Source: Bacteroidetes bacterium OLB11
GTDB taxonomy: Bacteria; Bacteroidota; Bacteroidia; Chitinophagales; Chitinophagaceae
Direction: 5' to 3'
Assembly: GCA_001567165.1 (NCBI GenBank)
Contig: LNFQ01000056.1
Coordinates: forward strand, 1-64,000
DNA: 64,000 nucleotides
The position numbers and the translations under genes are program-made. Of this stretch, positions 1 to 9,052 are shown in pieces (position 1 is the stretch's first letter; each line of letters starts with the position of its first letter). Below the pieces are notes generated by a model. The model worked only from the letters and a program-made list of their open reading frames with translations, had not been told where the DNA came from and made no database searches.

Positions 1-48
1 TATTGCTTAAAATGTTTGGTTTTTTGCACAGTTCATGTTAGATGCCGT

Positions 49-3000
49 TTATTTGTCTGTCGTATTTTCGTTTATCCAATTTATCAATTCTCTACTTACT
101 ATTGAATTTCTGTAGAACCAATCTGTACTTTGTATCCGAAAGAAACGCCATTTTGCTCTTTCTAAAATTAGTTGTCGGTTAATATCGTCTTGAATTTTCA
201 CAACACCCGAATGATATGTAAATCCGTCACATTCTATTGCCAACTTTTTTATTGTTTTTAATAATGCCAAAATCTATTCTGTATTTACCAACCTCAAATT
301 GCGGAAATAGGTAGTCGCCAAATCCGTTATCATAAAGTAGCTTGCAAACACTTTTTTCAAAGTCACCCGAATTAGCGTCTGTCTTGTTTAGAAGTGATTG
401 CAAATTTACAATTGTTTTTTCATTTGTCCTTTTGCTTTGAGCAGTTGAATAATAATCAATGAGTTTTTTTCTGTAACAGTCTGGGTTCATAATACCAACC
501 GCATCAGGGTGAATACTATGTATAACTACCGATTTTTCTTTTGCTCTACTTGCGGCTACATTGAAAATCCGCATATATTCTTCTGTTGTTGCTGCTCTTG
601 GCGGTCTTATTTCATTTGTTCGCTCGTTAAAATTATGACTTGCTGTAATTGTTAGAAACATAATATCTCGTTCATCGCCTTGAAATTCTCTTGATGTTCC
701 AATAAGCAATTCCAACTTATCTTCATATTGTTTAATCAATTCGTTTTGTGAAATTTGTCTTATCAGCAAAGTTTGATGTTTGCTGTTTGAACTATCTAAT
801 GTCAAAATACCAATGCTTGGCAACTTTTTTTAATTGGCCTTGTTGATGATTGTAAATATAATTCTCAATTACTTCAATTACCTTTTGAACGATTAACGGT
901 TTTTTGTTCGTCAAGATAATTGTCTTCTACATAATGAATGTCAATCGGTTCGCCAAAGGTGTATTCAGTTGCAGTTTTAAGTGGAATAATATCTGAATTG
1001 TAAACATATTGGTTTGAATATCCAATAATTTCTGGCAAACATCTAAAATGTTCTGTTAGTGTTACGATGTTTGGATAGATAACGCCACTAATTGTATAAA
1101 TGCTATTGTTCTTATTATTTACGTCAAATTGCCTTTTGAACTTGTGAGAAATTAAGTATTTATCAAGAAGTTCGTTTGTTCGTTCAATAGTAAAAATGCT
1201 TCTATCTGCAACAACAGAAGTTTGGTTTTCATCTCCAACGATTAGGCTTTTTTTGCAACGAAATACAAGATTAAGACTACTAATATCGCATTGACTAGCT
1301 TCGTCAATGATTAGCAAATCAAATTGATTAGGCGAAGCATCGGGAAAAAACGTTACCGCAGTTTCCTGTGGCATAATCCAAATAGGAACTGCACCTTTTG
1401 CAACCTGCATATTCATTATTGCGGAAGCGATATTTCGGGCGGTATTTTTTCCATAACCTTTGCCGATATTTATTAAGTCATTAAGCCATGCATTTAACGC
1501 TGCCTTTTGTGCGACGCCTACGTTTTTGGATTTATGATACCACGTTTTGTATGAAATAATATCGGCTGTTTGTTTTTCAATATTTTGTTTAATTCCTTGT
1601 AGGTCTGAAAGTAATTTTTCCGAACCTTTTGTTTCGTTTGTAATAGCTTCAAGAAAGTTGTTTACTTTCAGAAAGAAAATATCCTTTTCGCAACCTTTTT
1701 TGTTTAATACAATTTGATTTTCCGTTAGACAAATTGTTTTAATTGCATTTGCAGTTATAGGAAGTGTGGCGAAAACTTTATGAAATATTTCATCAAATTC
1801 AAGTGCTTGTACTTGTTTTTCTCTACTGTTTCTATATTCCGACAAATACATTTCATACGAAGCTCTATCAACATTTTCAATAGCGTCCGCTATTTTGTAA
1901 ATGGTAGGATAGGCTTTGCTGTAAGAAATTAGTTTCTGTTTTTCTTCTTTCAAAAAACCGATAATATCATTGTAGCCCGAATAGTATTTTATGTTTTTCA
2001 AAAACGTTAGTTCCTCATTTACTTTTGATAGACTTAATGATACTTGCGGAAGGTTTTTGGCTTTTAGCTCATTATTAAATGCTAAAATGGTTTCGTGAAA
2101 AAGTACAGTGAAATCAAGTTCATTTATTGCTTCTTGAATATCTGTTTGACTTGGAATACTGAAAGTATTGAGATAATTGTTGAACGTAATTGATAGTTGT
2201 TTCAAACATTTTCTATTGTTGATTTCTGTTTCAATTACTTTTAATTGGTCAATTTCGGTAACAGGATTGTAATTTACCTTACATTCAAAAAAGCGTTTCA
2301 GATTTTTATCCAATAAGTTTTTGGCAAGCCAACCTAATGTTTTGCTTTCTCCAAATTTTACAATCAGTTGGTTGATTTGCTGGTGTAAAATATCAGGGTC
2401 GGTCTCATCAATAGCGGATAAATCAAGTTGATATGAAAGTAATTTATTGTTTGCCGCTTTTACTTGCTGTCTTAATACTTCGTTTTGTTTAAGTAAGTTT
2501 TTAAGTAAGCTAACATTGAAACTTTGATGTTTGAAAACCATATTAGGAATTGTCAATTTTTCAAACTGCTCATAAAGTTGTTCAATGTTTTCAATTTCAT
2601 TTTTCAGTTTTTCTTTATAACTATTCGGCTTTATTGTTACATAATCTTCAATGTTTATTTTCTCTTTGATTTCGGAAAGTTGAATTTCAATTTTTTCGCA
2701 GTTCGTTTAATTGCAAAAATTTATCGTCAGAAAGAAAGATATAATTTACCAATGAAAATTCATCTTGTTTCAAGTCGTTTCCAATTGTTGCAAGTTCTGA
2801 TAAATTTTCCGTCAATCCGTCTGTTTCGGTAGTGTATGAAATTTTATCTTTTACAAATTCTGTTTGATAATCATTTTTCTCAAAAAGATAAATTGCCCAC
2901 TCATACGCTGTTTTTTCTTCTAACGTATTCGTAATTGGGTTTAAAATTTTAAATGTCTTGCTATTTGCTTGTACTGTTTTGTAAATTTCGCTTAATGTGT

Positions 3001-4707
3001 TAGCATATTTTTTTTTCTAAATCTGTAAGTTGCATTTCCAATTCTGCAACTTTGGTTTCTTCGTACTGTTGCGATAAATTGCGAATTATTGCATTAACAG
3101 AGGCTTTAAGGTTTTCATTTCCTTTTCCGTCATTTACCAACGATACAGCAAGTTCCTGAATTGATTTTGGCAATTTGTCTTTAAGTACAGACAATGCTTT
3201 CGCATTGTGTGAAACAACAAGAATTGATTTTCCTTGTGCTACAAAATGAGAAATAAGATTTGCTATTGTGTGGCTTTTGCCCGTTCCGGGCGGACCTTTA
3301 ACCGTAACAGCATCTTGTTCGTTTAAACGTTTTACAATTTCATATTGTTCATCGTTATATGGCAAAGGAAACAAAGACCTGTGATTAAATCCGTTTAAAC
3401 TTTGGCTTTCTGTTGATTGTCTGCCGTTAGTTTGTGGGTCGCTCGTTAGTTCTAATCCGTCAATCGAAAACAGTTTTTTGAAAAAGTCGGGAATAAGCTG
3501 CAAGTTGCCTAACGATTGTAATTCATTTATTTTATTGATGATGTTATTTGCATCTTTTGAAATTGCAATTTGGCTTTCAACTATTTTAGTTTGAATAAAT
3601 TGGTGAAAAACTAAAAGTTATTTGATTGTTTTCATTTGCATTTTCAAACTCATAATTCACTTCTTCGCCATTGAAAAATGTATCTTTTTTGTTTACAAAA
3701 ACAGACAGTATTTCTAATCCATTATTGTAATATTCGGTTCGTAAAAATTCGCTGTCAAAAAGAAATTCTTTTTGTTTGGAGTTAAAGCTGTCAATAGAAA
3801 GTACAACTTCTTTTTTCCGTTCTTCAATTATTGATGTGTTTTCATTTATGAAGTGCAAACCAAATAATTCTACGAAGTATTGTTCACAAAAAATCTTACT
3901 TGAAAAAGTATCGGTTTCTATTGTGATTTCTTGGCTTTTCAGGCTTATCTTTAATGGAACATTGAAAAGAAAATTGCGATAGTTTTGGTTTCCGATTTTG
4001 CCATTTACTAAGCCAAATGAAATATATAATCGTCTGTTGTCTTTGCCTTTTAACTCATAATGTAGCGTATGCAAAGCATCATACACTTTGTTTGTTTTTA
4101 GAGGAATTTCGTATTTAGTATGAAACTCGTTAAATTCCTTTTTGTATTTCTCTGCTTGTTTTAATCTGTTTTCATTGTCAGAAAATAATACGACAGTTTT
4201 TCGCTCTTTTTCAGTTATGAGTTCATCGTTTACAAAATTTACCCAACCTTCTAATGAAGGCGGTAATATCTGTTCAAAAAGTGAATTTTGAGATTGCTCT
4301 TTATATTTTTCAAGGTCTTTTAATCGTTTTTCTGAATTTTCAAACTTTTCTAATGTTTCAAGTTGCTTTTTGAAAGTTACGGTTGGAATGTCTGTTGAAT
4401 GTTCTATAATTGCCCATTCGTTCAAGTCAAATGGCACTTGGGGTTCTGTCGGTATGGCAATACGTTTAATTTTCAAAACGTATTCTGCATTGTCTGTTGG
4501 GAAAGAAAATTCTTTGATTTTCTTTTGTTCGCATTTTTTTGACAATGAAATAAGTTTGCCTATTTTCCAATAATTTCTTTCTTCTGATTTTTGGTTACTC
4601 GTTTCTTTTTCAAAGTCATAGCAATAGTCAGACGTGTTGAACAAGTCCCGAATGTATAAAAACAGGTTTTGTAATGGTGTTGTCTGTGTCGTGTCCTGTT
4701 CTGGCAT
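49..4707 (-). CDS. Large SF1 (Upf1-like) helicase with C-terminal endonuclease-like domain, frame-disrupted
   Basis: The gene reads leftwards in five open pieces that join into one protein of about 1550 residues when six single extra bases are removed: near 3597, in the T runs at 3008-3016, 2691-2696, 900-905 and 825-831, and at 245-250. Walker A (GPPGTGKS) lies near 3280 and Walker B (IIDEASQCD) near 1290-1305, separated by a long, probably coiled-coil insertion. The piece at 227-823 has the helicase C-terminal motif region (SREFQGDERDIMFLT). The last ~70 residues (IECDG, YHSG, D..RQ..LE, RIQSTDWFYR) match the Vsr/DUF559-like nuclease fold known at the end of such helicases. The N-terminal ~370 residues are unrecognised. 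Enzymes of this architecture are common in defence islands, so an anti-invader role is an inference. The breaks may be sequencing errors, because essential genes here carry the same kind. Confidence 0.8.
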
Positions 4708-4748
4708 TTCTTTTCTGTCTGTTTTGTACGGTCTGCCGTTAAATGGCT

Positions 4749-4823
4749 GCTAACGGCAATCCTTCTAAGAACTACCATTACTTAGCAAAAATAATAAAAT
4801 TTGGATGTATTACAAGGCAATTA
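4749..4823 (-). repeat. 75-bp direct repeat, copy A, upstream of the helicase
   Basis: This stretch matches 5654-5728 without gaps at roughly 80 percent identity, with a perfect 21-base core. Read leftwards it contains TATTTTTG (4793-4786) with CTTG 19 bases upstream (4816-4813), the spacing of a Bacteroidota -7/-33 promoter, and lies just upstream of the helicase start. A TGCCGTTA/TAACGGCA inverted repeat overlaps its left edge (about 4732-4756). Confidence 0.7.
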
Positions 4824-4917
4824 GTAGAAATGCCATAATAATAAGGTTTAGCTCGAGTGGATTGTTGTTGCTTGGATTGTAGCAGGTATGTAATTGTAGT
4901 ATTTATACATTAGCCTT

Positions 4918-5331
4918 TTATATTTCATTAAGAATGCCTTCTGGTGAAAACACTGGAATCTCAGAATCCTTGAAGTCTTTGAGATTTCGGGTAACAATAC
5001 AATCCATTTTGTCTATAGACATTGCGGAAAGAATTTGTAACGCATCTTCAAAGTCTTTGTGTTTGGATTTTAACCCGCGCTTAATAATATGTGTATCAAT
5101 TGGAATAATATTAATATATTCTAAGAGTCCAAGTAAGATTAATCTTAAATTTTTGTCTTCAACATGCTTTTTAAATAGATAATATGTTGTTGCGAATGTA
5201 TGAGAGGAGGTGTAGAGTTTAATTTTTTTTGATTCTGCTTTTGCAAATAATGCGATTGCAAATTTGCTGTAAGGTCTGCGGTCAGCAAGTAAGTCGATAA
5301 TAATATTAGTGTCGATGAATATTTTTTTCAT
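4918..5331 (-). CDS. PIN-domain ribonuclease toxin (VapC-like)
   Basis: A 137-residue protein with the PIN fold. The first acidic residue is in FIDTNIIIDLL (D7), a central acidic cluster is in HKDFEDALQ (D93, E95, D96), and the C-terminal strand reads IVTRNLKDF. PIN toxins are Mg-dependent RNases, often cutting tRNA or rRNA, and are neutralised by a partner protein. The start codon overlaps the stop of the upstream antitoxin by the ATGA arrangement, which implies translational coupling. Unlike its partner, the toxin frame is intact. Confident for family; the target RNA is unknown. Confidence 0.88.
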   Translation of the reverse strand: MKKIFIDTNIIIDLLADRRPYSKFAIALFAKAESKKIKLYTSSHTFATTYYLFKKHVEDKNLRLILLGLLEYINIIPIDTHIIKRGLKSKHKDFEDALQILSAMSIDKMDCIVTRNLKDFKDSEIPVFSPEGILNEI

Positions 5332-5576
5332 AAGTGTTTCTTGCGGTAATATTCTTCAAGTTCTTTCTTTTGATCAAAATTCTTCGGCAACTTGACGCTT
5401 CCCACAAGACTTTTTTAATTTTGGAGACATTTTGTCTTTGGGATTATTCTCCTGTATAATGCTTTCTAGATATGATTCAATTAGTTCAGAAAGACTACGT
5501 CCTGTGTTTCGGGCATATATTTTAGCTTTTTTCTATCACATTTTTTTTCAACTGTCAGGGTTAATTTAGTAGTCAT
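5328..5576 (-). CDS. DUF6364-type antitoxin partner of the PIN toxin, frame-disrupted
   Basis: After removing one base from each of three T runs (5541-5548, 5527-5532, 5411-5416) this reads as an 81-residue protein. It begins MTTKLTLTV and continues with a ribbon-helix-helix-like segment (KAKIYARNTGRSLSELIE), typical of the DUF6364 family that accompanies PIN toxins. The corrected frame ends exactly in an ATGA overlap with the toxin start, which strongly supports the correction. The N-terminal strand-helix-helix would bind the operator upstream and the C-terminal tail would cover the toxin. Three frameshifts in 250 bases beside an intact toxin would be lethal or useless if real, so consensus error is the likelier explanation. 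Confidence 0.75.
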
Positions 5577-5624
5577 ATACGTGTATTTTACACAAACATA
5601 CGTATAAAGTTTCTGATTGTCAAA
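5576..5624 (-). promoter_or_regulatory. Promoter and candidate operator of the toxin-antitoxin pair
   Basis: On the minus strand TTTG (5624-5621) is followed after 20 bases by TATGTTTG (5600-5593), a close match to the Bacteroidota promoter consensus. An inverted repeat, TATACGT at 5576-5582 and ACGTATA at 5600-5606, spans the -7 element and probable transcript start. This is where an autorepressing antitoxin would bind. Confidence 0.6.
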
Positions 5625-5653
5625 TTTTTTTTGAGTGTCGTCCTAAGGTTGCT

Positions 5654-5728
5654 TGTAACAGCAGTCCATCTAAGAACTCCCATCACTTACCAAAAATAAT
5701 AAAATTTGGATAATATACAAGGCATTTA
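5654..5728 (-). repeat. 75-bp direct repeat, copy B, upstream of the toxin-antitoxin pair
   Basis: Partner of the repeat at 4749-4823. The leftward promoter-like pair is conserved: TATTTTTG at 5698-5691 and CTTG at 5721-5718, spacing 19. The two copies sit upstream of the two leftward accessory units. Weaker similarity seems to continue for a further 35 bases to the right. Confidence 0.7.
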
Positions 5729-5801
5729 AGCTACCCATTTAAAATTTGTAGCTTGAGTTTTGCTAAAAAATAGGTATCTTATTCGAGCTAATTTTGAGTT
5801 A

Positions 5802-5930
5802 TTATAGAGCCTTTTCCCCTAATACAAACAGGGCAATCATACGTACTTCGTTGTTTTTTCCTATTAAGGCATCTAAGTTTTCAGGTATAAATACTAATTG
5901 TTCTCTGAATTGCCCTTCTATAAATCTCAT
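5802..5930 (-). mobile_element. Remnant of an IS1182-family transposase (N-terminus only)
   Basis: A 42-codon open frame begins MRFIEGQFREQLVFIPENL and continues to EVRMIALFV, which resembles the start of IS1182-type transposases, where about 35 conserved residues precede the DUF772 region. After that the similarity stops and the frame ends. No terminal inverted repeats or remainder of the element are visible. It is a broken piece and says that an insertion sequence once sat between the accessory block and the urea transporter. Confidence 0.55.
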
Positions 5931-6019
5931 GTGGTAAAAATAGCCTAAAACCCAATAATATCAATGTTTTTAGCTATATTTATATCCTCAAAATTAAGCT
6001 AATATGTGGATTTGGTGTG

Positions 6020-6912
6020 TTAGTTTTTAGACAGTTTGACGGTTAATTTATGATTAAGATAAATCACTAAAACCGAAGCTGCAACAAATGGGAATGTCAG
6101 TACAGGTAAGTTGAATATTAAAAATATTTTTGTGAATATGAATGATAGAATGACAACTAGTAGAAATAAAATGAAATTGTGGAAATTTAAATTTTATAAA
6201 AAACGAATGAAGATAGAATGGCATTAAAACAAAATATACCTTCAAAGGCCAAAGCGGCATCAATATTAAAGAATGGATAAATAATAAAAGAAATTAGTGC
6301 AGCTAATATACTGCATATAGCAGCTATACGAGAATTGAACAAAATTCCAATCAAAAATAATAAACCGACAATAGAATTATTTTGAAAAATAATTTGAGCA
6401 AACCCTTTTAAAAACAACACAATAAATGAAGTATCTAATGAGGGAGTGGGGGGGATATTGAGAGTGAAAATAAGATTGTATCTAGCACAAAGCAGAGCAA
6501 TCCAAGTGATGATAATAAAAGGTAGCGTAAATAAGTTATATTTTTTGATAATAAAAAAATGATGTATAAAAGTTGACAAAATAGCCCCTATCAAAAGATA
6601 AAACCAAAGAAAAACAGAATGTTTAAAATAAAATATAAAAGCAACTCCAACAAGTGCTGCATTAAATCCGTAATGACCACTATTGATGATCTCTTTTTTA
6701 GCTTTTAAAAAATGAGCAACAATAGTGCCAAGCATAGAGGAAACAAAAGCGGCAACACCAAATGAAAAATCAGCATATAAAAGGCCAACTAAGAATAACA
6801 CACCGGTAAATCCATTCTCTTGTAACATAATTTGCCCAATTCCGGTAAAAACAGACTTTAAAAAGTCAAAGTCTAGAAAAGAATATTTTGAAAATGGATA
6901 AAATTTCGGCAT
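6020..6912 (-). CDS. Urea transporter (UT family), frame-disrupted near the C-terminus
   Basis: A hydrophobic protein of about 297 residues built as two homologous halves, the UT arrangement. The first half carries the signature GHYGFNAALVGVAF and the second the counterpart FEGIFCFNAILSSF. The frame breaks at 6192-6195, where one base seems to be missing. The continuation adds the typical ending (LIFNLPVLTFPFVAASVL) and brings the protein to normal family length. UT proteins form channels for passive urea uptake. No urease genes are in view, so whether urea is a nitrogen source here or leaves the cell (for example from the agmatinase reaction) is open. It is transcribed away from the ribosomal operon. 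Confidence 0.8.
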
Positions 6913-7059
6913 TATATAAATGACAATTTTATTTTATTTTTCACAAAATGAGATAAAAAATTAGGGTTAAAATCAAAACAATAACAAAACAATAACGTTA
7001 AAACGGGGATATAATTGAATATAAAATAAAAAAACTTTCAAATTTTCAAAAAAAACGAT

Positions 7060-7067
7060 TACCTTTG
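7060..7067 (+). promoter_or_regulatory. -7 promoter element of the infA operon
   Basis: TACCTTTG matches TAnnTTTG and lies 18 bases before the infA start. No convincing -33 TTTG is seen. It implies that the operon has its own promoter rather than being read from upstream ribosomal genes. Confidence 0.6.
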
Positions 7068-7084
7068 CACCTCTAAAAAAAATT

Positions 7085-7303
7085 ATGGGGAAACAACCAT
7101 TGATAAAACAAGACGGAGTCATAGTAGAAGCATTGAGTAATGCAATGTTTCGAGTACGTCTTGAAAATGGTCATGAGATTATTTCTACCATTTCAGGGAA
7201 AATGAGAATGCACTACATACGAATAGTTCCCGGAGATAAAGTAGGAGTAGAGATGAGTCCTTATGATTTAACAAGAGGAAGAATTATTTTAAGATATAAA
7301 TAA
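7085..7303 (+). CDS. infA: Translation initiation factor IF-1
   Basis: A 72-residue protein of normal family length consisting of one S1-like OB fold ([18 protein letters not shown], then [16 protein letters not shown]). It binds the A site of the 30S subunit during initiation. It is the first gene of the cluster and lies 6 bases before rpmJ. In most Bacteroidota it follows secY and map, but here the upstream neighbour is a divergent urea transporter. Confidence 0.97.
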   Translation: MGKQPLIKQDGVIVEALSNAMFRVRLENGHEIISTISGKMRMHYIRIVPGDKVGVEMSPYDLTRGRIILRYK

Positions 7304-7309
7304 AAAAAC

Positions 7310-7427
7310 ATGAAAGTAAGAGCTGCAATTAAAAAAAAGAAGTGCCGACTGCAAGATAGTACGCAGAAAAGGAAAACTTTACATTATTAACAAAAAAAAT
7401 CCACGTTACAAACAACGTCAGGGTTAA
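7310..7427 (+). CDS. rpmJ: Ribosomal protein bL36, frame-disrupted
   Basis: The start MKVRAAIKK is followed by a break in the A8 run at 7331-7338. With seven A the frame gives a normal 38-residue bL36: the ending is [15 protein letters not shown] and the zinc ligands are a Cys near position 14 (RSADCKIV) and downstream residues. The stop falls 41 bases before rpsM. A frameshifted bL36 in its native operon place is hard to believe as real decay, so this is the clearest single sign of a homopolymer error in the consensus or of slippage. Confidence 0.9.
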
Positions 7428-7468
7428 TTGAAATTGTATAACAAAACTAAAAAGTATATAAAATAAAA

Positions 7469-7849
7469 ATGGCTCGTATAGCAGGTATCGATTTACCAAA
7501 AAACAAAAGAGGAGAAATAGGACTTACCTATATATATGGTATTGGACGCACTACTGCAAAAGAAATTCTCTCAAAATCTAACATTGATTTGAACAAAAAA
7601 GTAAAAGATTGGAATGATGAAGAACAAGCAGCAATTCGTAATTTTATCACAGCAGAGATTAAAGTAGAGGGGCAATTGCGTTCTGAAACACAAATGAATA
7701 TCAAGCGTCTATTAGATATAGTGTGTTATAGAGGTTTGCGTCATAGAAAAGGACTTCCATTAAGAGGTCAAAGGACAAGAACCAACTCAAGAACACGTAA
7801 AGGACGTCGTAAGACAGTAGCTGGTAAGAAAAAAGCACCTAAAAAATAA
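7469..7849 (+). CDS. rpsM: Ribosomal protein uS13
   Basis: A 126-residue protein with the standard start [20 protein letters not shown], the helix-hairpin-helix region ([13 protein letters not shown]) and the basic tail ([17 protein letters not shown]). It sits in the head of the 30S subunit and contacts the P-site tRNA. It is third in the infA-rplQ operon, 51 bases before rpsK. Confidence 0.98.
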   Translation: MARIAGIDLPKNKRGEIGLTYIYGIGRTTAKEILSKSNIDLNKKVKDWNDEEQAAIRNFITAEIKVEGQLRSETQMNIKRLLDIVCYRGLRHRKGLPLRGQRTRTNSRTRKGRRKTVAGKKKAPKK

Positions 7850-7900
7850 TTAATTATAAAAGTTTTTTTTAATAAAACAATAAATTACTAAAGTAAAATA

Positions 7901-8308
7901 ATGGCAAAAGCAAACCAACAGCAAAGTGCAAAAGCAGCAGCAAAAAAAAGAGTTGTAAAAGTAGATGCACATGGTGATGTACATGTAACAGCAAGTTTTA
8001 ACAATATCATCGTAGCATACACCAATAAACAAGGTCAAGTGATTTCATGGAGTAGTGCCGGGAAAATGGGTTTTAGAGGAAGCAAAAAAAATACACCTTA
8101 TGCAGCTCAATTAGCCTCTCAAGATGCGGGAAAAGTAGCATTTGATGCAGGAATGAGAAAAGCAGATGTATTTGTGAAAGGACCGGGATCAGGACGTGAA
8201 AGTGCAATTAGAGCAGTGGCAGGTTCTGGAATCGAAGTGACTTCTATCTTAGATGTGACTCCTCTCCCTCACAATGGATGCCGACCTCCTAAAAAGAGAA
8301 GAGTATAA
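7901..8308 (+). CDS. rpsK: Ribosomal protein uS11
   Basis: A 135-residue protein. The Lys/Ala-rich N-terminus is followed by the uS11 core ([37 protein letters not shown]) and the conserved ending [16 protein letters not shown]. It forms part of the 30S platform at the mRNA exit. The following 96-base gap is the longest inside the operon and holds an inverted repeat. Confidence 0.98.
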   Translation: MAKANQQQSAKAAAKKRVVKVDAHGDVHVTASFNNIIVAYTNKQGQVISWSSAGKMGFRGSKKNTPYAAQLASQDAGKVAFDAGMRKADVFVKGPGSGRESAIRAVAGSGIEVTSILDVTPLPHNGCRPPKKRRV

Positions 8309-8323
8309 TTTTTTATATCCATT

Positions 8324-8364
8324 CAATCAAAATCTAAATTTAGGATTTTATGTGAGTTTGATTG
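8324..8364 (+). promoter_or_regulatory. Inverted repeat in the rpsK-rpsD gap
   Basis: CAATCAAA (8324-8331) pairs with TTTGATTG (8357-8364), enclosing a second, nearly palindromic segment around AATCTAAATTTAGGATT. There is no T-run directly after it, so it is not a standard terminator. It sits 40 bases before rpsD, whose product uS4 autoregulates the alpha operon in other bacteria, so a uS4 leader is possible. Confidence 0.4.
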
Positions 8365-8404
8365 TTTAAAATAAATTTTTAAAAAAATCCACAAAAAATA
8401 AGCA

Positions 8405-9010
8405 ATGGCAAGATATACAGGACCCAAAACAAAAATCTGTAGAATATTTGGAGAACCCATTTTAGGAAATGGCAAATATTTACAAAAAAACAGTAACCCT
8501 CCAGGACAACATGGAGCAAATCGTAAACGTAAGCAATTAGGAGAATATGGATTACAATTACGTGAAAAACAAAAAGCAAAATATACCTATGGTGTTTTAG
8601 AGCGTAGATTCAGAAACACTTTTGAAGAAGCAGTGCGAATGAAAGGAGTAACCGGTGAAAACTTAATCGCCTTATTAGAATCAAGATTAGACAATACCGT
8701 CTATCGTTTAGGGCTTGCAGAATCTCGCCCAGCAGCAAGACAACTTGTTGCTCACAAACACATAACCGTTAACGGTCATGTGTGCAATATACCATCTGCC
8801 AAATTAAAACCAGGTGATGTAATCAGCTTCAAAGATAAAAGTGCTGCAAATACAAAACTAACATCAAGAGCAAGAGGAAAAGACCCAAAAATCAATTGGC
8901 TCGAATGGAATGAAAAAGAAATGAAGGGAACCTATATTGCTCACCCTGAAAGGGCGAGTGTGCCAGAAAATATCAAAGAATCGCTTATTGTAGAGCTATA
9001 TTCTAAATAA
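8405..9010 (+). CDS. rpsD: Ribosomal protein uS4
   Basis: A 201-residue protein starting ARYTGPKTKICRIFGEPI. The S4 RNA-binding fold is visible in the middle (RLDNTVYRLGLAESRPAARQ, then HKHITVNGHVCNIPS). uS4 nucleates 30S assembly and is the usual translational repressor of the alpha operon. It is followed 42 bases later by rpoA. Confidence 0.98.
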   Translation: MARYTGPKTKICRIFGEPILGNGKYLQKNSNPPGQHGANRKRKQLGEYGLQLREKQKAKYTYGVLERRFRNTFEEAVRMKGVTGENLIALLESRLDNTVYRLGLAESRPAARQLVAHKHITVNGHVCNIPSAKLKPGDVISFKDKSAANTKLTSRARGKDPKINWLEWNEKEMKGTYIAHPERASVPENIKESLIVELYSK

Positions 9011-9052
9011 TAATTTTTTCATTCTAAATAATAAAACCAAAATATATAACAA

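Noticed and set aside
2524..2832. Plus-strand open frame of 102 codons opposite the helicase
   Set aside because: It is the reverse side of the coiled-coil part of the helicase; the minus strand continues coding across this stretch once the two T-run indels are corrected.
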